64,000 nucleotides of DNA, from NCBI RefSeq assembly GCF_902497555.1, contig NZ_CABVGP010000002.1, positions 2,492,501 through 2,556,500 of the forward strand, in the 5' to 3' direction. The stretch comes from Amycolatopsis camponoti. GTDB lineage: Bacteria; Actinomycetota; Actinomycetes; Mycobacteriales; Pseudonocardiaceae. Position numbers and translations under genes: made by a program. Below, in pieces: positions 1-9,776 of this stretch; the first letter of the stretch is position 1, and each line of letters starts with the position of its first letter. The notes beneath the pieces were generated by a model that was given only the letters and a program-made list of their open reading frames with translations, searched no databases and was not told the origin of the DNA.

Positions 1-144
1 GAGGCTGCGTTCCTTCGGTGTCAGTTCGGTGCGCTTCCACACTTCGCCGAAGAGCACGTCGTCGGTGAAGTGCACCAGCGCCGGGGCGAAGTCGCCGAAG
101 AGTTTCTGCGCGCCGGACGGCTCGGGCTGGGAATTATCGGTCAT
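1..144 (-). CDS. Carboxymuconolactone decarboxylase-like protein, 5' part only
   Basis: Only the first 48 codons are inside the window, read leftward from an ATG at 144. The residues GEVWKRTELTPKERSL match the N-terminal helical part of the carboxymuconolactone decarboxylase/AhpD-like fold. That family includes ring-cleavage-pathway decarboxylases and peroxidase-like CxxC proteins. The active-site part is outside the window, so the subtype cannot be decided. It lies 15 bp downstream of the MFS exporter start at 1527 in the same direction, so the two may be co-transcribed. Confidence 0.75.
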   Translation of the reverse strand, partial: MTDNSQPEPSGAQKLFGDFAPALVHFTDDVLFGEVWKRTELTPKERSL

Positions 145-159
145 AACGATCCTTTCTTT

Positions 160-1527
<1,368 letters not shown>

Positions 1528-1628
1528 CCCACGAGCAAACGCCGGCGCGCACGCGGGCGGGAGGTCGTGTCTTTCCGGGTTCCAGCAGAACCCCCCTCAA
1601 TGATTTGCGCCGTCGTACCGTGGAAGGC

Positions 1629-2528
1629 GTGAACGCCAAGAGCACCGAGGTCCGCGACTTCCTGGTCACCCGGCGGGCCAAGATCACTCCGGACCGGGCC
1701 GGCCTGCAGCACTACGGCGGCAACCGCCGGGTGCCGGGCCTGCGCCGCGAAGAGGTCGCCATGCTCGCGGGTGTCTCCGCCGACTACTACACCCGCGTCG
1801 AAAAGGGCAATCTCGCCGGCGTCTCCGACAGCGTCCTCGACGCCATCGCCGGAGCTCTCCAGCTCGACGAGGCCGAACGCGTGTACCTGTTCGACCTCGC
1901 CCGCGCCGCCAACGCCGCCGGTCGCCCGCGCACCGCCGCAGCCCAGCGCCGCCGGTCGCCGCAGCGGGTGCGGCCGGTGGTGCAGCAGATCCTCGACAGC
2001 ATGACGACGACGGCCGCCTTCGTCCGCAACGGCCGCCTGGACATCTTGGCGACCAACATGCTGGGCCGCGCGCTGTATTCGCCGGTGTTCGACAGTTCCA
2101 CCCGTACCAGTTCGGTGTCGCTGCCCAACCTCGCCCGGTTCGGCTTCCTGGACCCGGCTGCCCGCGACTACTTCCCCGACTACGACAAGTCTTGCCACAC
2201 GTCAGTCGCGATCCTGCGCACCGAGGCCGGTCGTGATCCGCACAACCGGGATCTGTCGGACCTCATCGGGGAGCTCAGTACCCGCAGTGAAGACTTCCGC
2301 ACCCGCTGGGCCGCCCACGACGTCCGGCTGCACCGGACGGGCACAAAGTGCTTCTGCCACCCGGTGGTCGGCGAGCTGACCCTCGCCTTCGAAGCCATGG
2401 ACCTGACCGCGGACAGCGGGCTCACCCTCACGGCGTACACAGTACCTCCCGACACGCCCTCCACCGAACGGCTCCAGCTGCTGGCCAGCTGGGTCGCCAC
2501 CACCCTCACAGCAGGGCGTCCGCGGTGA
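1629..2528 (+). CDS. XRE-family regulator with MmyB-like ligand-binding domain
   Basis: This is a 299-aa DNA-binding protein. Residues about 30-85 form the HTH (RRVPGLRREEVAMLAGVS, then YYTRVEKG). Residues about 105-290 match the MmyB-like ligand-binding domain, including the conserved LIGELSTRSEDFRTRWAAHDV region. I chose the GTG at 1629 because MmyB-type proteins start just before EVRDFLVTRRAKITP, and because two paralogues here (8910, 9689) align from that point. An upstream in-frame ATG at 1605 is possible. It probably controls the divergent MFS exporter. Its last 23 bp overlap the convergent paoC 3' end. Confidence 0.9.
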   Translation: MNAKSTEVRDFLVTRRAKITPDRAGLQHYGGNRRVPGLRREEVAMLAGVSADYYTRVEKGNLAGVSDSVLDAIAGALQLDEAERVYLFDLARAANAAGRPRTAAAQRRRSPQRVRPVVQQILDSMTTTAAFVRNGRLDILATNMLGRALYSPVFDSSTRTSSVSLPNLARFGFLDPAARDYFPDYDKSCHTSVAILRTEAGRDPHNRDLSDLIGELSTRSEDFRTRWAAHDVRLHRTGTKCFCHPVVGELTLAFEAMDLTADSGLTLTAYTVPPDTPSTERLQLLASWVATTLTAGRPR

Positions 2529-4701
2529 TGGGGAAGTCGCGGATCCGCCGTCCGGTGGCGTGGAAGACCGCGTTGGCGATGGCCGGGGCCACGCCCACCA
2601 GCACCAGCTCGGCCAACCCCTTGACGCCGAGCGGGTCGGCTTCGCGGTCTTCGCCGTCGAGGTAGATGGCGCGGAGATCGTGGACGTCGGCGTTGACCGG
2701 GACGAGGTAGTCGGCGAGGTTGGCGTTGACGATGCGGCCGTCGCGCGGGTCGGTGACGGTGTGCTCGAGCAGGGCGGCGCCGATGCCGCCGACCATGCCG
2801 CCGAGGGCCTGGCTGTCGGCGAGCTTGGGGTTGACGATCCGGCCCGCGTCGTAGACGCCGAGCATGCGCCGGATGCGAACCAGGCCGAGGCGGGCGTCGA
2901 CGGCGACTTCGGCGAACACCGCGCCGTAGCCGTACATCGAGAACCGGTTCTGCTCCGAGGGCGCCCAGGACCCGATCACCTCGAGGTGATCGCGGCCGTT
3001 GCGGGCCAGCACCTGGCGGTAGGTCTCGCCGCGCGTCGGGTCGTTCTTCGCCTGCATCCGTCCTTTCCGGACGATGACGTCGTCGGGATTGACGCCGTGC
3101 AGGGGAGAGCGCGGGTCGTTGACGGCCAGGGTGATCGCCTGGCGGCGGACCTTGTCGCAGCCGTCCTGGACGGCGGAACCGACGCTGGCCATGGTCATGG
3201 AGCCGCCGTGGGGCGGGGTCGGCGGCATGAGCGAGTCGCCGAGCCGGAACTCGACGGTGTCCATGGTCAGGCCGAGTGCGTCGGCGGCGACCTGGGGCAT
3301 GGAGGTGTAGGTGCCGGGGCCCATGTCGCTGGTCGCGGCCTGGACCAGCGCGGTGCCGTCGGCGTTGAGCCGGACGTGGGCCTGCGCGGGGGCGCGGGCG
3401 GTGTCGTAGACCGCGGCGGCCATGCCGGTGCCGATCAGCCAGTCACCGTCCTTGGTGGACGCCGGCTTCGGGTTGCGCCGTTGCCAGCCGAATTCCCGGG
3501 CGCCGACGTCGTAGCATTCGCGTAGCCGGCGGGTGGAGAACGGCTGCCCGGTGGATTCGTCGGCCGCGGGTTCGTTGCGCTTGCGCAACTCGATGGGGTC
3601 GATGCCGAGCTGGTGCGCGAGTTCGTCCATCGCGGATTCGATGACGAGGGCGGCGGAGGCGTAGCCCGGTCCGCGCATCCAGATCGGGGTGTTCACGTCC
3701 AGCGGCACGGTGGCGTACGCCTGGCGGACGTTCGGCATGCTGTAGAGCATCTGGCCCGGCGCCAGCATCGCCTCGGTGAACGTCTCGTAGCTGGACGTCT
3801 CGCCGCGGATGTCGTGCGTCATCGCGGTGAGCCGCCCGGTGCGGTCGCTGCCGGCCCGGAGCCGGTAGGAGTAGGCGGGCCGGAACCCGGTGCCGAAGTA
3901 CAGCTGCCGGCGGGCGAGGACGAGCTTGACCGGACGGCCGGTCTCGCGGGCGGCGAGCGCGGCGATGGTGCTGTGCGGCCAGGCCCGCAGGCCGCTGCCG
4001 AACGCGCCGCCGACGAAGGGGGAGATCACCCGGACCGAGGTCTGCGGGATGCCGAACACGGCCGCGAGTTCTTGTTGCGTGCCACCGACCACCCACTGGG
4101 TCTTGTCCCACACCGTCAGCTGGTTGCCGTCCCAGCGGGCGATGGTGGCGTGCGGTTCCATCGGATTGTGGTGGTTGCGGGCGGTTCGGTAGGTCAGGTC
4201 CAGCCGGACCGGTGCGGTGTTCAGCGCGCTGTCGGCGTCGCCGCGCGCGTAGGTCGCCGGCTCGTCGGCCGGGGCGGTGGCCAGGTCGGTGACGGGCTGC
4301 TCGGCGGCGTAGGACACCTTCACCAGGCGCGCGCCCTGCTGGGCGGATTCGTGGGTGGTGGCGACCACGGCGGCGACCGGCTGGCCGAAGAACCGCACGC
4401 GGTCGTCCTGGAAGACGCGCAACCGCGAGTTCGGCGCCGGGTTGTTCGACCCCGGATTGTCCACATAGGGCAGTCGAGGAGCGTTGAGGTAGCTGATCAC
4501 CCGCAGGACACCAGGGTGGGCACGGGTAGCGCGGTCGTCGATGCCCGTGACGCGGCCGCGCCCGACGCTGCTGTCGACCACGGCCGCGTACAGGACGCCG
4601 TCGGTCGGGTGGTCGGCGGCGTAGAGCGCGCGCCCGGTCACCTTGAGCCGTCCGTCCACTCGGGACTGCGGAGTGCCGACGGCGATGCGGGGTTGGGTCA
4701 T
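2506..4701 (-). CDS. paoC: Aldehyde oxidoreductase molybdenum-binding subunit (PaoC/YagR-like)
   Basis: The 731-aa protein is the large, molybdopterin-binding subunit of a xanthine-oxidase-family enzyme; E. coli PaoC is about the same size. An N-terminal a/b hammerhead domain (VDGRLKVTGRALYAAD) is followed by the molybdopterin domain with GGAFGSGL and MRGPGYASAALVIESAMDE. Near the C-terminus GVKGLAE carries the Glu expected to be the catalytic base. The ATG at 4701 overlaps the stop of paoB (ATGA), indicating coupled translation. It oxidises aldehydes to acids in a complex with the FAD and 2Fe-2S subunits. No PaoD-type cofactor chaperone gene is seen nearby. Confidence 0.92.
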   Translation of the reverse strand: MTQPRIAVGTPQSRVDGRLKVTGRALYAADHPTDGVLYAAVVDSSVGRGRVTGIDDRATRAHPGVLRVISYLNAPRLPYVDNPGSNNPAPNSRLRVFQDDRVRFFGQPVAAVVATTHESAQQGARLVKVSYAAEQPVTDLATAPADEPATYARGDADSALNTAPVRLDLTYRTARNHHNPMEPHATIARWDGNQLTVWDKTQWVVGGTQQELAAVFGIPQTSVRVISPFVGGAFGSGLRAWPHSTIAALAARETGRPVKLVLARRQLYFGTGFRPAYSYRLRAGSDRTGRLTAMTHDIRGETSSYETFTEAMLAPGQMLYSMPNVRQAYATVPLDVNTPIWMRGPGYASAALVIESAMDELAHQLGIDPIELRKRNEPAADESTGQPFSTRRLRECYDVGAREFGWQRRNPKPASTKDGDWLIGTGMAAAVYDTARAPAQAHVRLNADGTALVQAATSDMGPGTYTSMPQVAADALGLTMDTVEFRLGDSLMPPTPPHGGSMTMASVGSAVQDGCDKVRRQAITLAVNDPRSPLHGVNPDDVIVRKGRMQAKNDPTRGETYRQVLARNGRDHLEVIGSWAPSEQNRFSMYGYGAVFAEVAVDARLGLVRIRRMLGVYDAGRIVNPKLADSQALGGMVGGIGAALLEHTVTDPRDGRIVNANLADYLVPVNADVHDLRAIYLDGEDREADPLGVKGLAELVLVGVAPAIANAVFHATGRRIRDFPITADALL

Positions 4702-5678
4702 CGGGTGCCTCCCACGACGCGCAGCTGGCGTTCGACCGTGCGCTTGAGCAACTCGACCTTGAATCCGTTGTGTGCCAGTGGCCGGGCGCCGTCCGCGGCT
4801 CGCTGTGCGGCCTCGGCCCACAGCGCGTCCGACGGTCGTTTGCCGAGCAGGTGCCGCTCGACGGCGGGCAGTTTCCACGGGACGGTGCCGACACCGCCGG
4901 CGGCGACCTTCGCCGCGCGGATCACGCCGCCCTGGATCTGGAGGGCGACCGCGGCCGAGGTCAGGGCGAACTCGTAGCTCTGCCGGTCGCGCACCTTGAG
5001 GTAGCCGGACCGGGACAGGCGTGGGAGGGCCGGGAGCTCCACGGCGGTGATCAGTTCGCCCGGCCGCAGGGCCTGTTCCCGGTCCGGGGTGCTGCCCGGC
5101 GGCAGGTGGAAGTCGGCAAAGGGGATGGTGCGTTCGCCGACCGGGCCTTGCAGGTGCACGATCGCCTCGAGGGCGGCGAACGCGACCGCGGCGTCCGACG
5201 GGTGCGTGGCGACGCATGCCGGGGAGCCGCCGAGGATGGCGTGACCGCGGTTGTAGCCGTCGAGGGCGGCGCAGCCCGAACCCGGTTCGCGTTTGTTGCA
5301 GTTCGCGGTCACGTCACGGAAGTAGGCGCAGCGGGTGCGCTGCATGATGTTCCCGCCGATGGTGGCCATGTTGCGCAGCTGGGCGGACGCGCTCAGCTCC
5401 AGGGCCTCCGAGACGACCGGAAAAGCGGATCGCACGCGCGGGTCGGCGGCGGCGTCGGCCATCCGCACCAGCGCGCCGATCCGCAGGCCGCCGCCCGGCG
5501 TGGGGGAGATGCCGGTGAGCGGCAGCCTGGTGATGTCGACGAGCGCACCCGGGCGCTCCACGGTCTCGCGCATCAGGTCGACCAGCGTCGTGCCGCCGGC
5601 GATGTACCGTCCGCCCCGCTGCCCGGCGGCGATGGCGGCCCGGACGTCGGGCACTTTGGTGTAGGAGAAGGACTCCAT
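4698..5678 (-). CDS. paoB: Aldehyde oxidoreductase FAD subunit (PaoB/YagS-like)
   Basis: This 326-aa FAD-binding subunit has the flavin motif AGGTTLVDLM near residue 27 and ATIGGNIMQRTRC further on. The Cys-rich insert (RCAYFRDV, NCNKREPGSGCAAL, SPACVATHPSD) is the one that binds an extra 4Fe-4S cluster in E. coli PaoB, which separates this enzyme from ordinary CO/xanthine dehydrogenase FAD subunits. The start ATG at 5678 lies 5 bp after the paoA stop and the gene ends in an ATGA overlap with paoC. Electrons should pass from the Mo site through 2Fe-2S to FAD. Confidence 0.92.
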   Translation of the reverse strand: MESFSYTKVPDVRAAIAAGQRGGRYIAGGTTLVDLMRETVERPGALVDITRLPLTGISPTPGGGLRIGALVRMADAAADPRVRSAFPVVSEALELSASAQLRNMATIGGNIMQRTRCAYFRDVTANCNKREPGSGCAALDGYNRGHAILGGSPACVATHPSDAAVAFAALEAIVHLQGPVGERTIPFADFHLPPGSTPDREQALRPGELITAVELPALPRLSRSGYLKVRDRQSYEFALTSAAVALQIQGGVIRAAKVAAGGVGTVPWKLPAVERHLLGKRPSDALWAEAAQRAADGARPLAHNGFKVELLKRTVERQLRVVGGTR

Positions 5679-5683
5679 CGGTG

Positions 5684-6313
5684 TCAGCCCTTCGCTTGCT
5701 GGATGGCTTTGACGATCTTCACGTAACAGCCGCAGCGGCAGATGTTCCCGCTCATCCACTCCCGGATCTCTTCCGGCGATCCGGTGTGTCCCTCCTTGAG
5801 GCAGCCAACGCCGGACATGATCTGCCCGGGCGTGCAGTACCCGCACTGGAACGCGTCCTGGTCGACGAACGCCTGCTGCAACGGGTGCAGTGGCCTGTTG
5901 TCGCCGGGTGACAGACCTTCGATGGTGGTGACCCGCGCGCCGTCCAGCCGCACCGCCAGCGTCAGGCAGCCGTTGACCCGCCGGTCGTCGACGAGGACCG
6001 TGCAGGCGCCACACGCGCCCGCGTCGCAGCCCTTCTTCGTGCCGGTCAAGCCGAAGTGCTCGCGCAGCAGGTCCAGCAGCGAGGTCCGGTTGTCCACGGT
6101 GACGGTGTACCGGGTTCCGTTGACGGTCAAGGAAACTTGGCTGCTCGACGCGCCCGCGCCCGCGGCGGCCGCGGGCGCGGCGCCCAGTAACGCCGGTCCG
6201 GCCACGGCGACGGCGCCACCGACCGCCGACGCCGCGATGAACGTCCGCCGGGAGTGGGCCGTGGGCGACTCCGCCTCGGTGCCACCGGCCGGCAAGGGAG
6301 ATTCGGGGGACAT
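5684..6313 (-). CDS. paoA: Aldehyde oxidoreductase 2Fe-2S subunit with Tat signal (PaoA/YagT-like)
   Basis: This 209-aa protein begins with a twin-arginine signal (HSRRTFIAASAVGG) and a hydrophobic, Ala-rich region, so the complex is predicted to be exported folded. All cluster-binding cysteines are present: GCDAGACGACTVL with a following Cys, CGYCTPGQ, and ICRCGCY. This is the normal two-cluster layout. The ATG at 6313 puts the RR motif about 20 residues in. It is the first gene of paoABC. The upstream region at 6362 has a site resembling the GGTGTACCGGCAG element found near the XRE genes. Confidence 0.92.
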   Translation of the reverse strand: MSPESPLPAGGTEAESPTAHSRRTFIAASAVGGAVAVAGPALLGAAPAAAAGAGASSSQVSLTVNGTRYTVTVDNRTSLLDLLREHFGLTGTKKGCDAGACGACTVLVDDRRVNGCLTLAVRLDGARVTTIEGLSPGDNRPLHPLQQAFVDQDAFQCGYCTPGQIMSGVGCLKEGHTGSPEEIREWMSGNICRCGCYVKIVKAIQQAKG

Positions 6314-6361
6314 GGCGTCGACCCAACCAGGTGCCCGCGAGGTGGAGGAGTCTCTGACAAG

Positions 6362-6380
6362 AGGTGTACGGGCAGTGCCT
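6362..6380. promoter_or_regulatory. GTAC-type site upstream of paoABC
   Basis: The sequence AGGTGTACGGGCAGTGCCT lies about 50 bp upstream of paoA. It shares GGTGTAC, one variable base, then GGCAG with a palindromic site at 8856 and a minus-strand copy at 10682. A binding site for one of the XRE/MmyB regulators is an inference from this sharing. Confidence 0.4.
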
Positions 6381-6423
6381 GGTAAAGCGGGCGAATTGCC
6401 GGTATCTTGCCCGGCCGGCTCGG

Positions 6424-7659
6424 TCAACACGGTACGGCGACCTCCTCCTTCTTGTGCTTCTCGTGCTTCTCGTGGTCGAGGGCCGCCGGTTTCGTGGCGC
6501 GCGATCGGGCCGCGAGGACGGTGAGGGGCAACAGGGTGAGGGCGGCGATGACCGCTCCGACCAGGGACGGTCCGGTCACCCCGAGCGAGTCCAGCGCCGA
6601 GCCCGCGATGGCTGTCCCGGCCGCGATGCCGGTGTTGAAGGCCGACGTGCTCAACGCGGACGTCAGGGTCGGCGCGTCGCCGGCGTAGCGGACGGCGAGC
6701 GCGGTGACGACCGGGTTGACGCTGAATCCGGTCAGGGCCATCAGGAAGACGAGGACGACGGCCGCGACAGGGCTCGTGGACAGCGGGATCATCAGGAACA
6801 GCACGACGGCGGTGGCCGCGGCCGCGGTGATGGTGGTCGTCAGCGGCCGCCGGTCGCCCAGCCGGCCGGCGGCCGCCGTGCCGCCGAGGGCACCGGCGCC
6901 GAAGGCGATGAGGGCGAGCGGGACGACGCCGGCCGGGATGCCGGCGCGGCCGGTCAGCAGCGGGGTGAGGTAGGTGTAGGCGGCCAGGACACCGCCCATG
7001 ATCAGCATCGCGGCGGCCAGCGCCAGCCACAGCCGGCCCTGGCGCAGAGCCCGGATCTCGGCTCGGACGGACACCTGGGCGTGCTGCTCGCGAGCGGGGA
7101 TGAACCGCCCGATGACGGCCGCGGCGAGCGCGGAAAGCACGGCCAGGGCCCAGAACGGGCCGCGCCAGCCGGTGAGCTGGCCGGCCAGGGAGCCGAGCGG
7201 CACGCCGATGACGTTGGCCAGGGTCAGGCCGCCCATCATGACGCCGATGGCCCGCGTCGAGTCCCGCGGACCGGCCGCGGCGGTGGCGACGACGAAGCCG
7301 ACGGACCAGAACGCGCCGGTGGCCAGGGCGGTGACGACGCGGGCGGCGAGGACGATCACGAGGGAGCCGCTGAGCGCGGCGACGACGTGCCCGAGGCTGA
7401 ACACGGCCAGCGCCAGGACGAGGGTCCGGCGCTGCGGCAGCCGCAGGGTGGCCAGGGCCATGGTGGGCGAGCCGACGATCATGCCCAGTGCGAAGGCGGT
7501 GATCAGCAGGCCGGCCTGCGAGACGCTGACGTCGAGGTCCGCGGCCAGCTCGGGCAGCAGACCGGCGACGACGAACTCGGTGGTTCCCATCAGGAACGTC
7601 CCGGCGGCGAGCACCCAGACGACGGCAGGAAGGCGGCCGGGAGTGGTCCCGGTGTGCAT
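6424..7659 (-). CDS. MFS transporter, DHA1 type (AraJ/Cmx-like)
   Basis: This 411-aa protein has about 12 hydrophobic helices. The first is preceded by RLPAVVWVLAAGTF and followed by GTTEFVVAGLLPELAADL, which is characteristic of the AraJ/chloramphenicol-exporter branch of DHA1. Such proteins export sugars, arabinose polymers or chloramphenicol-like drugs. It reads in the same direction as the zinc alcohol dehydrogenase at 7751 (91 bp gap) and could share its transcript. The C-terminus ends in a His/Lys/Glu-rich tail. The substrate is unknown. Confidence 0.88.
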   Translation of the reverse strand: MHTGTTPGRLPAVVWVLAAGTFLMGTTEFVVAGLLPELAADLDVSVSQAGLLITAFALGMIVGSPTMALATLRLPQRRTLVLALAVFSLGHVVAALSGSLVIVLAARVVTALATGAFWSVGFVVATAAAGPRDSTRAIGVMMGGLTLANVIGVPLGSLAGQLTGWRGPFWALAVLSALAAAVIGRFIPAREQHAQVSVRAEIRALRQGRLWLALAAAMLIMGGVLAAYTYLTPLLTGRAGIPAGVVPLALIAFGAGALGGTAAAGRLGDRRPLTTTITAAAATAVVLFLMIPLSTSPVAAVVLVFLMALTGFSVNPVVTALAVRYAGDAPTLTSALSTSAFNTGIAAGTAIAGSALDSLGVTGPSLVGAVIAALTLLPLTVLAARSRATKPAALDHEKHEKHKKEEVAVPC

Positions 7660-7750
7660 GGAAGATCTCTCCTCACGGGGGAATGGAGGCCGGACCGGGC
7701 CGGCCGCACCGCCGTCGCTGCGGCCGGGACCGGTCGTCCTCCGTCTTCGG

Positions 7751-8767
7751 TCAGGGGGTCAGCAGGGCCTTGATGGCGCGCCGCTCGTCCATGGCCCGGT
7801 AGCCTTCGGCGACCTGGTCCAGGGGCAGGGTGAGGTCGAAGACCGGGCCGGGGTCGATGTGCCCAGCGAGGACCCGGTCGATCAGGTCGGGCAGGAAGCG
7901 GCGCACGGGCGCCGGGCCGCCGCGCAGGCCGACGTGGGAGAAGAACAGCTCTTCGCCGGCGATCTGCACGTCGTGCGGGACGCCGACGAACCCCACGTTG
8001 CCGCCGGGCCGGGCCGCGTGCAGCGCCTGCCGCATGGACTCGGCCGTGCCGACGCATTCCAGGACGGCGTCGGCGCCGATGCCGTCGGTGAGGTCCTTGA
8101 TCCGGGCGACGCCGTCGTCGCCGCGTTCGGTGACGATGTCGGTGGCACCGAACTGCGTGGCGAGCTTCTGGCGGGATTCGTGGCGGCTCATGGCGATGAT
8201 CCGCTCGGCGCCGAGCTCCTTGGCCGCGATGACGCCGCACAGCCCGACCGCGCCGTCGCCGACCACGACGGCGGTGGCGCCGGGCTTCACCTCGGCGGCG
8301 ACGGCGGCGTACCAGCCGGTGCCCATGACGTCGGACACGGCCAGCAGGCTCGGCAGGAACGCGTCGTCCGGGTGCTCGGGGGTGGCCACGAGGGTGCCCT
8401 GGGCGTTCGGGATGCGGACGAGGTCGGCCTGGCACGTGCTCATGAACTCGCGGTGCAGGCAGGAGGACTGCCAGCCGTTGCGGCAGTTCGCGCAGGTGTT
8501 GTCCGAGGTGGCGAACGAGCCGACCACGAACTGGCCGGGCTTGACCGCGGTCACCTGGCTGCCGACCTCTTCGACGACGCCGACGTACTCGTGGCCCATC
8601 GGGTGCGGGTCACCGATCGGCTCGACGCCGCGGTAGGGCCACAGGTCCGAGCCGCACACGCAGGTGACGGCGGTGCGGATGATCGCGTCGGTCGGCTGCT
8701 CGATCTTCGGGTCGTCGAGCTGTTCGAACCGGACGTCGCCGGGAGCGTGGATGACAGCTCCGCGCAT
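7751..8767 (-). CDS. Zinc-dependent alcohol dehydrogenase (MDR superfamily)
   Basis: This 338-aa MDR-family oxidoreductase has CVCGSDLWPYRG near residue 38 (catalytic zinc Cys) and GHEYVGVVEEVG (zinc His/Glu). A structural-zinc-like lobe with TCANCRNGWQSSC follows, then a Rossmann fold with VVGDGAVGLCGV. Known members oxidise secondary alcohols or threonine-like substrates with NAD(P). I took the ATG at 8767, where family similarity begins (MRGAVIHAPGDV), rather than the upstream ATG at 8821. It diverges from the XRE gene at 8910 with a palindrome between them, so repression or induction by that regulator is likely. Confidence 0.9.
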   Translation of the reverse strand: MRGAVIHAPGDVRFEQLDDPKIEQPTDAIIRTAVTCVCGSDLWPYRGVEPIGDPHPMGHEYVGVVEEVGSQVTAVKPGQFVVGSFATSDNTCANCRNGWQSSCLHREFMSTCQADLVRIPNAQGTLVATPEHPDDAFLPSLLAVSDVMGTGWYAAVAAEVKPGATAVVVGDGAVGLCGVIAAKELGAERIIAMSRHESRQKLATQFGATDIVTERGDDGVARIKDLTDGIGADAVLECVGTAESMRQALHAARPGGNVGFVGVPHDVQIAGEELFFSHVGLRGGPAPVRRFLPDLIDRVLAGHIDPGPVFDLTLPLDQVAEGYRAMDERRAIKALLTP

Positions 8768-8855
8768 GGATGACTCCTCGAGTGGCGGTGATGGGCCGAA
8801 GGCCCCTGCCCTCTCAGACAAGCGCCTTTTCGCGCGGGCAGCGAGTCACTGACGT

Positions 8856-8878
8856 GGGGTGTACCGGCAGTACATCCC
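8856..8878. promoter_or_regulatory. Palindromic operator between alcohol dehydrogenase and XRE gene
   Basis: Perfect 5-bp arms TGTAC and GTACA flank CGGCA at 8860-8874. Outer GGG and CCC extend the dyad with one mismatch. It lies in the 142-bp divergent region, 32 bp before the GTG of the XRE gene at 8910. Similar sequences occur at 6362 and 10682. Operator function is inferred. Confidence 0.55.
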
Positions 8879-8909
8879 ATCGTGTCGTGGTGGCGCGTAC
8901 GTTCGCTCC

Positions 8910-9776
8910 GTGGACAATCGTGACGAAGTCCGGGAATTCCTCGTCTCCCGGCGGGCCAAGATCACCCCGGAACAGGCCGGGCTGCCGGGTGGCACCCGGC
9001 GCCGCGTGCCCGGGTTGCGCCGCAGCGAGGTCGCCGCGCTGGCCGATGTCAGCGTGGAGTACTACGCCAAGCTCGAACGCGGAAACCTCGGCGGTGCCTC
9101 GCCCGCGGTCCTCGAAGCCGTCGCCCGTGCGCTTCTCCTCGACGAGGCCGAACGCGCTCACTTGCTGCACCTGGCCCAGGCCGCCGAGGGCGCCGACGTG
9201 CTCGCCCGGCCCCGGCGGCGACCCGGCAGGCAGTGGATGCCGCACCGGAGTCTGCAGTGGACACTCGACGCGATCACCGCCGGGGCCGCTTTCGTCAACA
9301 ACGGCCGGCTGGACGTGCTGGCCGAGAACCAGCTCGCCCGTGCGTTCTACCGCGACATGTACGCCGGGGGCTCAACGCCGAATGTGGCCCGCTTCCAGTT
9401 CCTCGCCGCCGCCGCCCGCCGGTTCTACGCAGACTGGGACCTGGCCGCGGACATGACCGTGGACGTCCTGCGCACCGAGGCCGGCCGCAACCCGCACGAC
9501 AAGGGCCTGCACGACCTGGTCGGGGAACTGTCCACGCGCAGTGACGAGTTCCGCGGCCGGTGGGGCGCGCACAACGTCCGGCGCCACGGCGCCGGCGAAA
9601 AACACTTTCGTCACCCGATCGTGGGAGATCTCACGCTGACGTGGGAGACGATGGCGATGGCGGCTGAACCTGGGCTCACACTGGTGGTCTACACCGCGGA
9701 ACCCGGTTCACCGTCCGCGGAAGCGCTGGCGCTCCTCGCGTCCTGGGAAGCTTCCCCACGCGGCGCCGAGGGCTGA
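8910..9776 (+). CDS. XRE-family regulator with MmyB-like ligand-binding domain
   Basis: This 288-aa paralogue of the genes at 1629 and 9689 has the HTH RRVPGLRRSEVAALADVS followed by YYAKLERG. The MmyB-like domain contains LRTEAGRNPHDKGLHDL, LVGELSTRSDEF and a C-terminal LTLVVYTAEPGSPSAEAL. The GTG at 8910 is preferred over the ATG at 8859 because the latter would place the operator at 8856-8878 inside the coding region, and because the paralogue starts at the same point (DNR.E.REFLVSRRAKITP). It is likely the regulator of the divergent alcohol dehydrogenase. Its last 88 bp overlap the convergent paralogue. Confidence 0.9.
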   Translation: MDNRDEVREFLVSRRAKITPEQAGLPGGTRRRVPGLRRSEVAALADVSVEYYAKLERGNLGGASPAVLEAVARALLLDEAERAHLLHLAQAAEGADVLARPRRRPGRQWMPHRSLQWTLDAITAGAAFVNNGRLDVLAENQLARAFYRDMYAGGSTPNVARFQFLAAAARRFYADWDLAADMTVDVLRTEAGRNPHDKGLHDLVGELSTRSDEFRGRWGAHNVRRHGAGEKHFRHPIVGDLTLTWETMAMAAEPGLTLVVYTAEPGSPSAEALALLASWEASPRGAEG

